From positions 1-61,932 of the forward strand of contig QBVV01000007.1 of assembly GCA_003284265.1 (NCBI GenBank): a stretch of DNA of 61,932 nucleotides, in the 5' to 3' direction. Both the position numbers and the translations under genes were made by a program. Positions within the stretch are counted from its first letter, which is position 1. Each line of letters opens with the position of its first letter. Shown in pieces: positions 53,677 to 61,932 of this stretch. The notes below the pieces were generated by a model, which was not told the origin of the DNA, did not search any database, and was given only the letters and a program-made list of their open reading frames with translations. Source of the DNA: SAR116 cluster bacterium AG-313-A07 (GTDB lineage: Bacteria > Pseudomonadota > Alphaproteobacteria > Thalassobaculales > Thalassobaculaceae).

Positions 53677-55224
53677 CTAACCTGTTATACCAATATTCCA
53701 CGGAATAAATTCATGTCTACCCAAATCGAGTTTCTCACTCTTGGTTTTTCCACCTGAGGCGACATAAAGAAAATATTCGAATATTCGTTGGCCCATGGCT
53801 TCCATATCAACCTCGCCATCCAGTAATGCTCCACAGTTGATATCCATATCCTCCTCTAACCTTTTAAACATCGGTGTATTCGTTGCGAGTTTTATTGAAG
53901 GACTAGGCTTTGCGCCAAAACATGATCCGCGGCCAGTGGTAAACGCGATCATATTTGCACCACCAGCTATCTGTCCCGTAGCGGAAACAGGATCGAATCC
54001 AGGAGAATCCATGAAAACAAAGCCATGGGTTTTCACTGGTTCCCCATATTTATAGACTTCCATCAGCGGGCCAGTGCCGCCTTTCATAGAAGATCCAAGG
54101 GACTTTTCTAGAATATTCGCTAGCCCTCCTTGTTGATTGCCAGGGCTTACGGTTCCATTGATTTGTACATCGCGACCAACTGCGTATTCATCTTTCCACC
54201 AACGAATCCGCTCAATTAATTTTTGTCCAATTTCAACTGAGGCTGCTCTCGCTGTTAAAGTGTGTTCAACGCCATATATCTCTGGTGTTTCTGAGAGTAT
54301 ACCAGTTCCCCCATGTTTTGAGAGGATATCGATTGCTTTGCCAAGGGCTGGGTTAGCTGTAATAGAGGAGAAGCTATCCGAACCTCCGCATTGCAATCCG
54401 ACCATAATATGACTTGCAGGGAGTGTTTGCCGGCTGCATTTATTTGCTTCTTTTAATAGTTCTTCGACAACAGCGATGCCATCAGAAATTGTCTGCCTAG
54501 TTCCTCCCGACTCTTGCATTACAAGCGTTCTTAAATTAGGTCCGGGAGTGAGTTTCTCAGATTCGAAAAGACCACCTACTTGGCATCGTTCGCATCCTAA
54601 ACCAACGACTAAACTGGACGCTACATTCGGATGCCTTATGTAACCTGCGAGAGTTCTATGGAGTAAGTCCATTGGTTCGCCTGTCAATTCCATGCCACAA
54701 CCCGTGTGGTGACTGAATGCGGCTACACCGTCCACATTGGGGTATTCTGCCATACGTTCTTTTGTAAAATGATCTGCTATTGCATGAACAACAGTGGCTG
54801 AACAATTTACTGTAGAGACGATTGCGATAAAGTTGCGGGTTCCCGCGGCACCATTCGGTCTTAAAAATCCTTCGAATGTGGCCTGCTGGTTTTCCGGAAG
54901 CAACTGTAATGGTTTGAATTCTTCGGTATAAGCATAATCGCGGTCGAATTCTTTAAATTCGATGTTATGGTTATGCAGCATGGTCCCAGCTAAGATGTCG
55001 TTTTTTGCAAAACCAATTGTGACATTATATTTTTTTATAGGATCACCTTTGGGGATATCATCGATAGCTATCTTATACCCCGGAGGAATTATTTCGCGTG
55101 TTACGATATTAGTATCTGGAAGTGTCGTTCCTGAGCTTATTTCACTCAAAGCAATCGACACATTATCTGCGGAGTTCAATCGAATTGCCGGCCCAGTCGT
55201 ATTTTTATCGTCAAGATTCAGCAC
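53677..55224 (-). CDS. UxaA-family dehydratase (altronate dehydratase-like)
   Basis: A 515-residue protein with the SAF-like domain in the N-terminal 100 residues and the UxaA catalytic part from about 120. Segments FSHHTGCGMELTGEP, VVGLGCERCQVGG and GLQCGGSDSFSSITANPALG are typical of altronate/galactarate dehydratases, with the conserved Cys and His residues for the iron site. It dehydrates a sugar acid. Translation starts at GTG 55224 behind GGGGA; no ATG fits. It follows the MFS gene at 55316-56506 on the same strand with a gap of 91 bases, suggesting transport and catabolism of the same acid. Confidence 0.87.
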   Translation of the reverse strand: MLNLDDKNTTGPAIRLNSADNVSIALSEISSGTTLPDTNIVTREIIPPGYKIAIDDIPKGDPIKKYNVTIGFAKNDILAGTMLHNHNIEFKEFDRDYAYTEEFKPLQLLPENQQATFEGFLRPNGAAGTRNFIAIVSTVNCSATVVHAIADHFTKERMAEYPNVDGVAAFSHHTGCGMELTGEPMDLLHRTLAGYIRHPNVASSLVVGLGCERCQVGGLFESEKLTPGPNLRTLVMQESGGTRQTISDGIAVVEELLKEANKCSRQTLPASHIMVGLQCGGSDSFSSITANPALGKAIDILSKHGGTGILSETPEIYGVEHTLTARAASVEIGQKLIERIRWWKDEYAVGRDVQINGTVSPGNQQGGLANILEKSLGSSMKGGTGPLMEVYKYGEPVKTHGFVFMDSPGFDPVSATGQIAGGANMIAFTTGRGSCFGAKPSPSIKLATNTPMFKRLEEDMDINCGALLDGEVDMEAMGQRIFEYFLYVASGGKTKSEKLDLGRHEFIPWNIGITG

Positions 55225-55315
55225 GTTAATTCCCCATTCTTAACTATATAATACGGAGATTTTAACTGCTTTATTCTATTTTATATATAAATTTTTCAAA
55301 GCCACTTTATTCACT

Positions 55316-56506
55316 TCAATTTGGTTTGTATGACTCCGGAGCAAATCTTGCGAATAAAATGCCTATGATAAATAAAATAGACGCCGCCAGATAAAGTGCC
55401 ACATTGGTCCCATGAATATCGACAATAAACCCCAGTAATATTGGACCAACAACGTAACCAATATCACCTAGCATGCGAAATAAACTCATCGCTGACGCGT
55501 TCATCCCTGGTGGCGCCGAGTCTGCGGCGTAGGCTGCTGGCGCTGAACCACCAATTCCTGAGGCAATGCCCCACAATGCGTTGGCGAACGCGAACCAGAA
55601 AAATGTTTCAGCCAGTGCAAAAAGTAAAAATGAGCCCCCGGTCAAAAGAGTAAACGGGACAATAATAGCTTTCCTGCCCCAGCGGTCTACTGCGATTCCA
55701 GCTGGATATACAGCCAGAAGTCCCAATAAACTTCCGACAGCTAAAGCTACTCCAATCTCATCATACGCGAGTTGTATTCGAAAACTGCCTATAATAGGAA
55801 TGATATTAAATAAACCACCTGTTCTTGTTAGAGCATGTGAAAGTGCTATTCCACTCACAAGAACGAACCCTATATTTTTGGATAATATCTTTAATTGATC
55901 TGCTAAGGAGGGTAATACGGTGCCTTTAACCTCTTTTTGCCTAGCCAGATAGCGAGTTTCCTTAACACTGAAAAGAGCTATCGAACCTGCTATGAAACTG
56001 GCGAATGCGCAAAACCAGAACGGTGCGAGTAATCCAAAGTTTTGGGCAAGGAAACCTCCTGGTAGTGGTCCTATCCCAACCGCAAAAATAAAGGTTCCTT
56101 GATATATAGCGATTACTCGACCTCGTCGAGCCGGTGTTGTGATATCCGCTAAAATTACTGATCCTGTTGTGACCACCATTCCTGCACCAGCGCCAGCAAT
56201 AAATCGTGCTATCAAAAATTCTGGATAATCAGTAGCGTAAACACTCGATAAGTTTCCGACTGTGGATAGAAATCCCCCAATTGCTAACGCTGGCTTCCTT
56301 CCCCATTTATCCGAAATTTGGCCTGATGGTATAGCAAGGACGAAACGTGCTAGGCCATAAACGCCTATTGCTAAACCGATCGCTGCCCCAGAAACGCCGA
56401 AAGTTTCGGCATATAACGGTAGGGATGGCACCATCGCCCCAAACCCAAGCTGGTTTGCGAAAATCAACACGCACATCCAGATCAGAACATTGCGTTCAAA
56501 AGTCAT
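55316..56506 (-). CDS. MFS transporter (TetA-like drug or metabolite antiporter type)
   Basis: A 396-residue permease with twelve predicted membrane helices. The first loop has SGQISDKWGRKPA, the MFS G-x-x-x-D-x-x-G-R-R/K motif, repeated weakly as GIAVDRWGRKA. The sequence style is that of the TetA/DHA1 group, so efflux or uptake cannot be decided. It is the upstream partner of the UxaA-family gene. The gene is divergent from the DHA2 transporter, with 199 bases between starts. Confidence 0.85.
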   Translation of the reverse strand: MTFERNVLIWMCVLIFANQLGFGAMVPSLPLYAETFGVSGAAIGLAIGVYGLARFVLAIPSGQISDKWGRKPALAIGGFLSTVGNLSSVYATDYPEFLIARFIAGAGAGMVVTTGSVILADITTPARRGRVIAIYQGTFIFAVGIGPLPGGFLAQNFGLLAPFWFCAFASFIAGSIALFSVKETRYLARQKEVKGTVLPSLADQLKILSKNIGFVLVSGIALSHALTRTGGLFNIIPIIGSFRIQLAYDEIGVALAVGSLLGLLAVYPAGIAVDRWGRKAIIVPFTLLTGGSFLLFALAETFFWFAFANALWGIASGIGGSAPAAYAADSAPPGMNASAMSLFRMLGDIGYVVGPILLGFIVDIHGTNVALYLAASILFIIGILFARFAPESYKPN

Positions 56507-56705
56507 ATTTAAGTTATTTCATTGAAAGAATTAAAATAGGCAGTTGGTATTACATCGAGATTACGATAATAGCTATATTTTCTATCTATAACATTATTAA
56601 AAATCATAAGAAGAACTATGTAGCATATTGATCGGTGCTTATTACTTTAGGCCGTACTTTAATTTTGTCGTAACAGTTGGGTCCTTTAAAGGCTGTAGGA
56701 ATTTA

Positions 56706-58202
56706 ATGCCAGTGACGTTGGAAACCAGTCCAGGTTATCGATTGCTGCTGTTGATAACAATGGCAGGGACAACGATGCTTTACTCACTGACTATGACAAT
56801 GGTGAATATCATCTTGCCGCAATTGCAGGGTGCACTATCTGCGAGCCAAGACCAGATTTCTTGGGTGATTACACTTAACGTTCTGGCAACTGCTATAGCT
56901 ACTCCACTCACTGGTTCAATGGTTGCAATTTTTGGCAGACGCTCTGTTTTAATCTTCTGTAGTGCAAGTTTTACTATTGCGACCTTAGCCTGTGGTTTTG
57001 CTAATTCTCTGGAGTCATTAATATTCCTTCGAATTATTCAGGGGGCAGCGGGTGCACCATTAGTTCCGTTATCGCAGTCAACATTGTTACAGAGCTATCC
57101 CCGAGACATGCATGCTAAAGTCAATGGTATTTACGGTATGGCTGTAGTTGTTGGGCCCGCTATAGCTCCGTCTTTGGGGGGGTATTTGTCTGAAGTTTAC
57201 GATTGGAGATGGGTTTTCTTTATGATGGTCCCCATTGGTATTTTTTCTGTTTTGGGGAATATGAAGTATGTTAGAGATGCAGGTAGAGAAAATAATTACA
57301 AATTTGATTATCTAGGGTTCACTCTTTTTTCTGTTGCCATTGTTTGTCTGCAATTAATTTTGGATCGTGGCGAACGAGAAGACTGGATGGAGTCTATCTA
57401 CATAATTAGTCTTGTTACTTTCATGGCAGTTGCATTTTATATGTTTGTAACAAATACGGTTTTTACAAGGCAGCCATATATTGATCCCAGGATATTTCTT
57501 AATCGTAATTATGTTCTTGGCGTCATTTTAGTATTTGTCTACGGTTCTCTCAATTTTACTCCTCTAGTTCTTTTGCCTTCAATGTTACAGAATTTGCAGG
57601 GTTATCCAGATCTGTTGATTGGCTGGATTTTGGCGATGCGTGGAGTTGGTATGATAATTGGCTTTTTCATTGCGGCTAGGATGGGGCGGTTCGATCCTCG
57701 CGTTGGTATGTTGATAGGTATGGCCTGTATCGGTTTTAGTGGTTGGTTAATGAGTTTATATGATCTTAATGTAAGCCTATCAGCCGTTTCTTGGGCAAGT
57801 GGTCTCCAGGGTTTTGGTTGTGGTATTTTATGGGTTCCGTTAGCGGTTATTACTTTTTCAACCATTCCAGATTATCTTTTCCCGACAGCGTCAGCGTTCT
57901 TCCATTTATTGAGAAACCTCGGCACAAGTGTGTTTGTAGCAATAAGTATTACTTTGTTAATAAGAACTTCTAAAATTAGTTATTCTGAATTAATGGAAAG
58001 CATAACTCCCTACGAAGAGAGATTGAGGTTTCCAAATGTTGTAGGTGATGGGGAGCATGATTGGACAGATGGTTTGGCGAATTTAGTCTCCGAAGTGACT
58101 AGGCAATCTTCCATGATTGGTTATGATAATATATTTTATTTTTATGCACTCACCTGCTTAATAGCATTGCCAGTGCTCTCATTAGTGACTGTAAAGAAAT
58201 AA
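56706..58202 (+). CDS. DHA2-family MFS transporter (EmrB/QacA-like)
   Basis: A 498-residue protein with about fourteen membrane helices, as in EmrB/QacA. It has MVNIILPQLQGALSASQDQISWVIT (helix 1 loop), GRRSVLIFCSA, and LRIIQGAAGAPLVPLSQ, all DHA2 features. These export drugs or hydrophobic compounds, usually with an HlyD/EmrA adaptor; no adaptor gene is adjacent, and the only adaptor-like sequence is the broken remnant at 1517-1645. The ATG at 56706 follows TAGGAA. It is followed 35 bases later by the Rieske gene on the same strand. Confidence 0.88.
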   Translation: MPVTLETSPGYRLLLLITMAGTTMLYSLTMTMVNIILPQLQGALSASQDQISWVITLNVLATAIATPLTGSMVAIFGRRSVLIFCSASFTIATLACGFANSLESLIFLRIIQGAAGAPLVPLSQSTLLQSYPRDMHAKVNGIYGMAVVVGPAIAPSLGGYLSEVYDWRWVFFMMVPIGIFSVLGNMKYVRDAGRENNYKFDYLGFTLFSVAIVCLQLILDRGEREDWMESIYIISLVTFMAVAFYMFVTNTVFTRQPYIDPRIFLNRNYVLGVILVFVYGSLNFTPLVLLPSMLQNLQGYPDLLIGWILAMRGVGMIIGFFIAARMGRFDPRVGMLIGMACIGFSGWLMSLYDLNVSLSAVSWASGLQGFGCGILWVPLAVITFSTIPDYLFPTASAFFHLLRNLGTSVFVAISITLLIRTSKISYSELMESITPYEERLRFPNVVGDGEHDWTDGLANLVSEVTRQSSMIGYDNIFYFYALTCLIALPVLSLVTVKK

Positions 58203-58237
58203 CGTACTAGAATATAAAAAAATCAGAGGTGTTAATC

Positions 58238-58609
58238 ATGCAGTCTTACCGCATTGGAACTGTGAGTGAATTTCAAGAGGGGACCAAGAAGGTTTTCAAT
58301 CTTGGGGAGACGGAGGTAGGTGTCTTTCGACTGGGAGAGAAATTCTATGCCTGGAACAATATTTGTCCACATCAAGGAGGGCCCGTCTGTCAAGGAAGGT
58401 TATATCCGCGCGTTCACGAAAACTTAGATGAAAACAAAAACAGTCATGGTCGTTTATATGATGAAAATAATATAAACATTGTTTGCCCATGGCACGGTCT
58501 TGAATTTGATGTGAGGACGGGAAAACATCCAGGGAATGAGGAAATAGCTCTAGATCCCCTACCTGTTCAAATTGAAGGGGGCGAGATTTATGTCATCGTT
58601 GGAGAATAA
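58238..58609 (+). CDS. Rieske [2Fe-2S] ferredoxin with a long insertion between cluster motifs
   Basis: A 123-residue Rieske-domain protein. Iron-sulfur ligands are Cys43-x-His45 (CPHQGG) and Cys83-x-x-His86 (CPWHGLEFD). Between them 37 residues occur, against the usual about 15-17, with an Asn/Asp/Glu-rich stretch near residues 60-80. The protein could pass electrons to an oxygenase component, but no oxygenase gene is next to it. AGAGG precedes the ATG. Its end overlaps the start of the next gene by 20 bases. Confidence 0.88.
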   Translation: MQSYRIGTVSEFQEGTKKVFNLGETEVGVFRLGEKFYAWNNICPHQGGPVCQGRLYPRVHENLDENKNSHGRLYDENNINIVCPWHGLEFDVRTGKHPGNEEIALDPLPVQIEGGEIYVIVGE

Positions 58610-59003
58610 AAATTCTGAGCCGACGAGTATTAGGGAAACTAGCAAGGAAAATGATCCATATGCTATATTTGAGAATGTTGCGGATACGTTATGGGAGCGA
58701 ACTGAATTAGCGATAGCAAAGGATGAAGCGGGTAGGATTTCGGATGATGCAGTCGCAAAATTAATGACAACGGCTCTCAAGCTTTATGCAGCTAAAACGG
58801 ATGGCGAAGGGAGAACTTTCAGGCCAGTTCTAGGTAAATATGATGAAATTGTAACGCCTACAGAGGCTTTAACGGCTGTTACAGAAGTACTTAGGGCCCT
58901 GCGACTTGGGCCAATGGAATTTGGCCTTTGGTCTAGACGACGCCCTGAGGATTATCATGATACTGATTTTGAAATGAACCCAAATGATAATACCATAAAA
59001 TAG
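58590..59003 (+). CDS. Unrecognised 137-residue protein in Rieske-amidohydrolase operon
   Basis: I do not recognise the family. The protein is mostly helical by composition, acidic at both ends, with an internal YAIFENVADTLWERTELA segment, an EGRTFRPVLGKYDEIVTPTEAL segment and the tail LWSRRRPEDYHDTDFEMNPN. No signal peptide, membrane helix or metal motif is visible. GAAGGGGG lies a few bases upstream of the ATG, and the gene overlaps the Rieske gene by 20 bases. It ends 24 bases before the amidohydrolase, so the three proteins are probably made from one transcript and may act together. Confidence 0.75.
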   Translation: MSSLENKNSEPTSIRETSKENDPYAIFENVADTLWERTELAIAKDEAGRISDDAVAKLMTTALKLYAAKTDGEGRTFRPVLGKYDEIVTPTEALTAVTEVLRALRLGPMEFGLWSRRRPEDYHDTDFEMNPNDNTIK

Positions 59004-59027
59004 ACGGTGATAAGGGGAAACTTGTAA

Positions 59028-60251
59028 ATGGACGCTTTGATTAAGCCCGCGATTGAACATCCGGTTCAGGAACTTGATACACGAACGGATACGCGAGATT
59101 ATTTGGCACATGCCAGAAGTGACGCAGAAAAGAAAGGGTTTGCGGATTGGCTCATCGTTGATATTGATGCGCATCACGTAGAGAGCGTTAGCTGGGCCGA
59201 AATAACATCCTACATTGAGGATCCAGTAGTTCGTCATCAAGCGGAAATGTATCAGTCGGAGAGAGTAGGAGCTCCTCCCTATGGATTAAACGGAGATTTA
59301 GGGCTGCGATATCAAGATGTTGGTGGTCGAATACCGCACCAGTCCAGCCAACGTGAAGTAGTCGAAGAGAAAGACGTACATAGAGACGTAGTTCTTACGC
59401 GTCGTGCAATGCATGGATTGGCAGTTGACTATATGGTTATTTTCCCAACGCCGATGTTATTTCTGGGAATGCATCCACAGACAGATATGGAAGTATTTTT
59501 GTCGCGTGCTTACAACCGTTGGCTAACCGAAAGAGTTCTGCCCGGCGATCCGGGAATGGTGACACTTGTGGTTTTACCGTTTAATACACCTGATGAAGCG
59601 TTAAAAATGGTTGAGGAGTTCGCTGACGTCCCCAATGTGATAGGTTTTTGTGTAACGTCTACTAGGTATAAACCAGTCCATTCTAACGAATATATGAAAT
59701 TGTACAGGGCAATAGAAGAAAGCGGAAAACCAATTGCCTTTCATGCAGGTTACCATTGGCAAGACCCTTCCCTGGCAACTTGTAATACATTCCTGGGAAT
59801 GCATTCTCTGGGATTTGCTTGGTGCAATATCGTGCATATGACTAACTGGATATTAAACGGAATCCCGGAGCGATTTCCGAAATTAAAATCTATGTGGGTT
59901 GAGAGTGGTTTGTCTTGGGTTCCATTTTTGATGCAAAGGTTAGATGATCAATATTTGATGCGGCAATCGGAGGCTCCACTACTGCGACGTATGCCTAGTG
60001 AGTATATGTCGGATAATTGCTTTTATTCCTGTCAACCAATGGAACAAAGTAATATGAAAGCTTTGGAATGTACGTTTGAAATGATTAATGCCAAGGATCA
60101 ATTACTTTTTTCATCCGATTGGCCACATTTTGATTTTGATACACCAAGTGTTATCTACGATCTGCCATTCTTAGATGAGCAATCAAAACGAAATATTTTG
60201 GGTTTAAATGCCGCGAAATTATTTAACTTAAATACTAATGGGCCAAAATAA
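59028..60251 (+). CDS. Amidohydrolase 2 family protein (ACMSD-like decarboxylase/hydrolase)
   Basis: A 407-residue metal-dependent barrel protein. The first metal site is at DIDAHH (45-50, with His49), the second histidine region is FHAGYHW and the later Asp is in SSDWPHFDFD; MWVESGLSWVPFLMQRLDD is the usual C-terminal strand. The family decarboxylates aromatic or muconic acids or hydrolyses amides. GGGGAAAC precedes the ATG. Together with the Rieske and 137-residue proteins it suggests catabolism of an aromatic or cyclic compound; the substrate is not predictable. Confidence 0.88.
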   Translation: MDALIKPAIEHPVQELDTRTDTRDYLAHARSDAEKKGFADWLIVDIDAHHVESVSWAEITSYIEDPVVRHQAEMYQSERVGAPPYGLNGDLGLRYQDVGGRIPHQSSQREVVEEKDVHRDVVLTRRAMHGLAVDYMVIFPTPMLFLGMHPQTDMEVFLSRAYNRWLTERVLPGDPGMVTLVVLPFNTPDEALKMVEEFADVPNVIGFCVTSTRYKPVHSNEYMKLYRAIEESGKPIAFHAGYHWQDPSLATCNTFLGMHSLGFAWCNIVHMTNWILNGIPERFPKLKSMWVESGLSWVPFLMQRLDDQYLMRQSEAPLLRRMPSEYMSDNCFYSCQPMEQSNMKALECTFEMINAKDQLLFSSDWPHFDFDTPSVIYDLPFLDEQSKRNILGLNAAKLFNLNTNGPK

Positions 60252-60309
60252 CTAGACCCTAATATCATGCTAGAATTGAAAGAAACGGACACTTTTTAAT
60301 TATGATCTT

Positions 60310-61068
60310 CTAACCTCTTCCAATGAAGGGCATTTTTGTAGCCATGACTGTTACAAATTGAACATTGGCACCAGCGGGTAAACTCGACATGTGGACAATT
60401 GTTTGCGCAACATTTGATACATCCATTACCGGTTCAATTTCCGTGCTTCCGTTAGCTTGAGGTACGCCCTTTGTCATGCGTGCGGCCATTTCAGTTAGCG
60501 CGTTTCCTATATCTATTTGCCCGCAAGCGATATTGTACTTCCTTCCGTCTAACGAAGTCGAACGTGTTAGTCCCGTCACGGCATGTTTAGTTGCTGTATA
60601 TGGGGCAGAGCCTGGTCGTGGAACGTGAGCTGAGACTGACCCATTATTTATTATTCTACCTCCCATGGGAGACTGACTTTTCATGATGTTGAAGGCTTCT
60701 TGCGTGCACAAGAATACCCCTGTCAAGTTGATACTCACTACGTTTATCCATTGCTCATACGTTAGTTCTTCTAGAGATACTCCAGGTGCATTGGTTCCAG
60801 CATTATTGAATAATAGGTCTAGACGTCCATATCTACTCTGTGTTGTCTCAAATAGTTCATGGACAGATGCCGGGTCACCTACGTTGGTGGGTACCGCTAT
60901 CGCCTTTCCCCCCAAAGCCTCGATTTCGGAAGCGACTTCATTCAGTGGCTCTGGCCTTCTCCCCGCCAATACTAATGTCCACCCTTCTGCAGCAAGTGCC
61001 ATTGATGAGGCTTTTCCCACACCAGACCCTGCCCCTGTGACAATTGCTATTTTATCAGTTTTAATCAT
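60310..61068 (-). CDS. Short-chain dehydrogenase/reductase
   Basis: A 252-residue classical SDR. NAD(P) motif TGAGSGVG is at 11-18, NNAG follows, and the catalytic Tyr-x-x-x-Lys is in APYTATKHA with Ser in NNGSVSA. Its substrate is unknown. AGGGGA precedes the ATG at 61068. The gene is convergent with the amidohydrolase and on the same strand as the next SDR, 65 bases downstream of it. It could reduce or oxidise an alcohol arising from the pathway of the neighbouring genes. Confidence 0.88.
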   Translation of the reverse strand: MIKTDKIAIVTGAGSGVGKASSMALAAEGWTLVLAGRRPEPLNEVASEIEALGGKAIAVPTNVGDPASVHELFETTQSRYGRLDLLFNNAGTNAPGVSLEELTYEQWINVVSINLTGVFLCTQEAFNIMKSQSPMGGRIINNGSVSAHVPRPGSAPYTATKHAVTGLTRSTSLDGRKYNIACGQIDIGNALTEMAARMTKGVPQANGSTEIEPVMDVSNVAQTIVHMSSLPAGANVQFVTVMATKMPFIGRG

Positions 61069-61133
61069 CTAAATATCCCCTATCACTTCTTTCAACTGCT
61101 AATCGATATTGAACTATTATTCCTTTTAATAAC

Positions 61134-61898
61134 TCAACCTGATATTGAGAATCCACCATCAACAGGTATTGCTGTCCCAGTAATATAGTTCGAGGCATTG
61201 CTCGCTAAAAAGACAGCTATTCCGGCATGGTCTTCCGGGGTTCCCCAACGCCCATCAGGGATGCGCGCCAACTGCTTTTCATAAAGTCCATCGATTTGTT
61301 CCCTAGCTGTGCGCGTGAGTTCGGTATCTATCCAACCGGGAAGCACAGCATTAACTTGTATATTGTCAGTTCCCCAAGCGGCTGCCATTGATTTAGTCAT
61401 TTGCACTATTCCGCCCTTACTTACCGAATATGCAGTTGAGACCGGGCCACCAAATAAAGAATACATGGACCCAATATTAATAATTTTTCCGCCACCCGCT
61501 TTCTTGAAATGTGGATACATGGCTTGGCTGAAGACAAAGGCACTTGTTAAATTAGTATCTTGCACCCACCTAAACTCCTCTAAAGATAAATCCTCTGGGC
61601 GTTTTCGGATATTGGACCCGGCGTTATTGATTAGTATATCTATACGCCCAAACTTATTTTGAACTTCCGTTGCGACTTCGGTACCGGCCGAGTCATTCGT
61701 GACGTCCTTTTCGATAGCAATCACATTTACGCCTGTTACGGCTAATTTTTTAGAAGCAGTTTTATTCTTCTCAGAATTTCTTCCCACAATAACTATAGAA
61801 GCACCGGAACTAGCCAACCCCATAGCCATTCCTAGGCCAATTCCTCCATTGCCACCAGTGATAATGGCCACGCGACCATTTAAATCGAACAAAGACAT
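61134..61898 (-). CDS. Short-chain dehydrogenase/reductase (KduD/FabG-like)
   Basis: A 254-residue classical SDR. NAD(P) motif TGGNGGIG is at 14-21, NNAGSN follows, and the catalytic Tyr-x-x-x-Lys is in TAYSVSKGG; the end GTAIPVDGGFSISG is typical of the FabG/KduD/gluconate-5-dehydrogenase group. It may oxidise a 2-dehydro-3-deoxy sugar acid, in keeping with acid-sugar enzymes nearby. GGAGGTG precedes the ATG, a strong ribosome binding site. It appears to be the first gene of a leftward unit that includes the SDR at 60310. Confidence 0.88.
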   Translation of the reverse strand: MSLFDLNGRVAIITGGNGGIGLGMAMGLASSGASIVIVGRNSEKNKTASKKLAVTGVNVIAIEKDVTNDSAGTEVATEVQNKFGRIDILINNAGSNIRKRPEDLSLEEFRWVQDTNLTSAFVFSQAMYPHFKKAGGGKIINIGSMYSLFGGPVSTAYSVSKGGIVQMTKSMAAAWGTDNIQVNAVLPGWIDTELTRTAREQIDGLYEKQLARIPDGRWGTPEDHAGIAVFLASNASNYITGTAIPVDGGFSISG

Positions 61899-61932
61899 CT
61901 AACACACCTCCATTAAAATATCGCAATAAGTA

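Noticed and set aside
1..61932. tRNA genes, CRISPR arrays, prophage or integrase genes
   Set aside because: I looked for T-loop patterns, short regularly spaced repeats and recombinase motifs and found none that hold up.

Overview
The window looks like an AT-rich chromosomal stretch of an alphaproteobacterium, probably a free-living, possibly marine, uncultured lineage. This rests on protein sequence style and on gene sets that travel together in alphaproteobacteria: ffs-dnaX-ebfC-recR; chorismate mutase-hisC-tyrA with a convergent DUF2125 gene; HIG1 protein-cobalamin adenosyltransferase-etfB-etfA-3-hydroxyacyl-CoA dehydrogenase; and tlpA divergent from argH-lptM-like-lysA, followed by a zinc-ribbon protein divergent from ftsE-ftsX-DUF218. 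No tRNA, CRISPR array, transposase or phage gene was seen. The species cannot be named from the sequence alone.

Left end (1-5694): an apparently exact direct repeat of 1331 bp occurs at 185-1515 and 4364-5694. The right copy sits in intact genes (recR 3' half, gloB, and the 5' end of an enolase-superfamily gene). The left copy carries a truncated recR, a complete gloB and a truncated enolase gene, and lies between the 3' end of a MarR-like gene and the 3' end of an HlyD/EmrA-like gene. This is either a recent duplication/replacement or an assembly chimera. Between the copies are the SRP RNA gene, dnaX (with an A10 run whose two alternative frames both stop within a few codons) and ebfC.

Housekeeping block (about 5.4-27 kb): an enolase-superfamily dehydratase, a methyltransferase, aromatic amino acid/histidine biosynthesis (chorismate mutase, HisC, TyrA), an RraA-like aldolase with a TauD-type dioxygenase, a NUDIX hydrolase, cobalamin adenosylation, electron-transfer flavoprotein and fatty-acid oxidation, arginine and lysine biosynthesis, cell division (FtsEX) and a B12-dependent ribonucleotide reductase.

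Middle (27-41 kb): a UbiB-like kinase, an ABM protein, an EamA transporter, a PLP deaminase/desulfhydrase overlapping an M3 oligopeptidase, an acyl-CoA ligase, a corrinoid protein-DUF1638-'virulence factor' trio (normally associated with corrinoid methyltransferases, none of which is present here), a nucleotide-sugar epimerase and a fused indolepyruvate ferredoxin oxidoreductase.

Right part (41-62 kb): a catabolic accessory region with VOC, DehI-like, a second enolase-superfamily member, enoyl-CoA hydratase, class III aminotransferase, a second RraA-like protein, three MFS transporters, a dimethylglycine-dehydrogenase-like flavoprotein, altronate-dehydratase-like UxaA, a Rieske protein with a long insert, an unrecognised 137-residue protein, an ACMSD-like amidohydrolase and two SDRs. 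Housekeeping sfsA and purB are interleaved. No transcriptional regulator was seen in this part. The adenosyltransferase, NrdJ and the corrinoid protein together indicate a cobalamin-dependent lifestyle.
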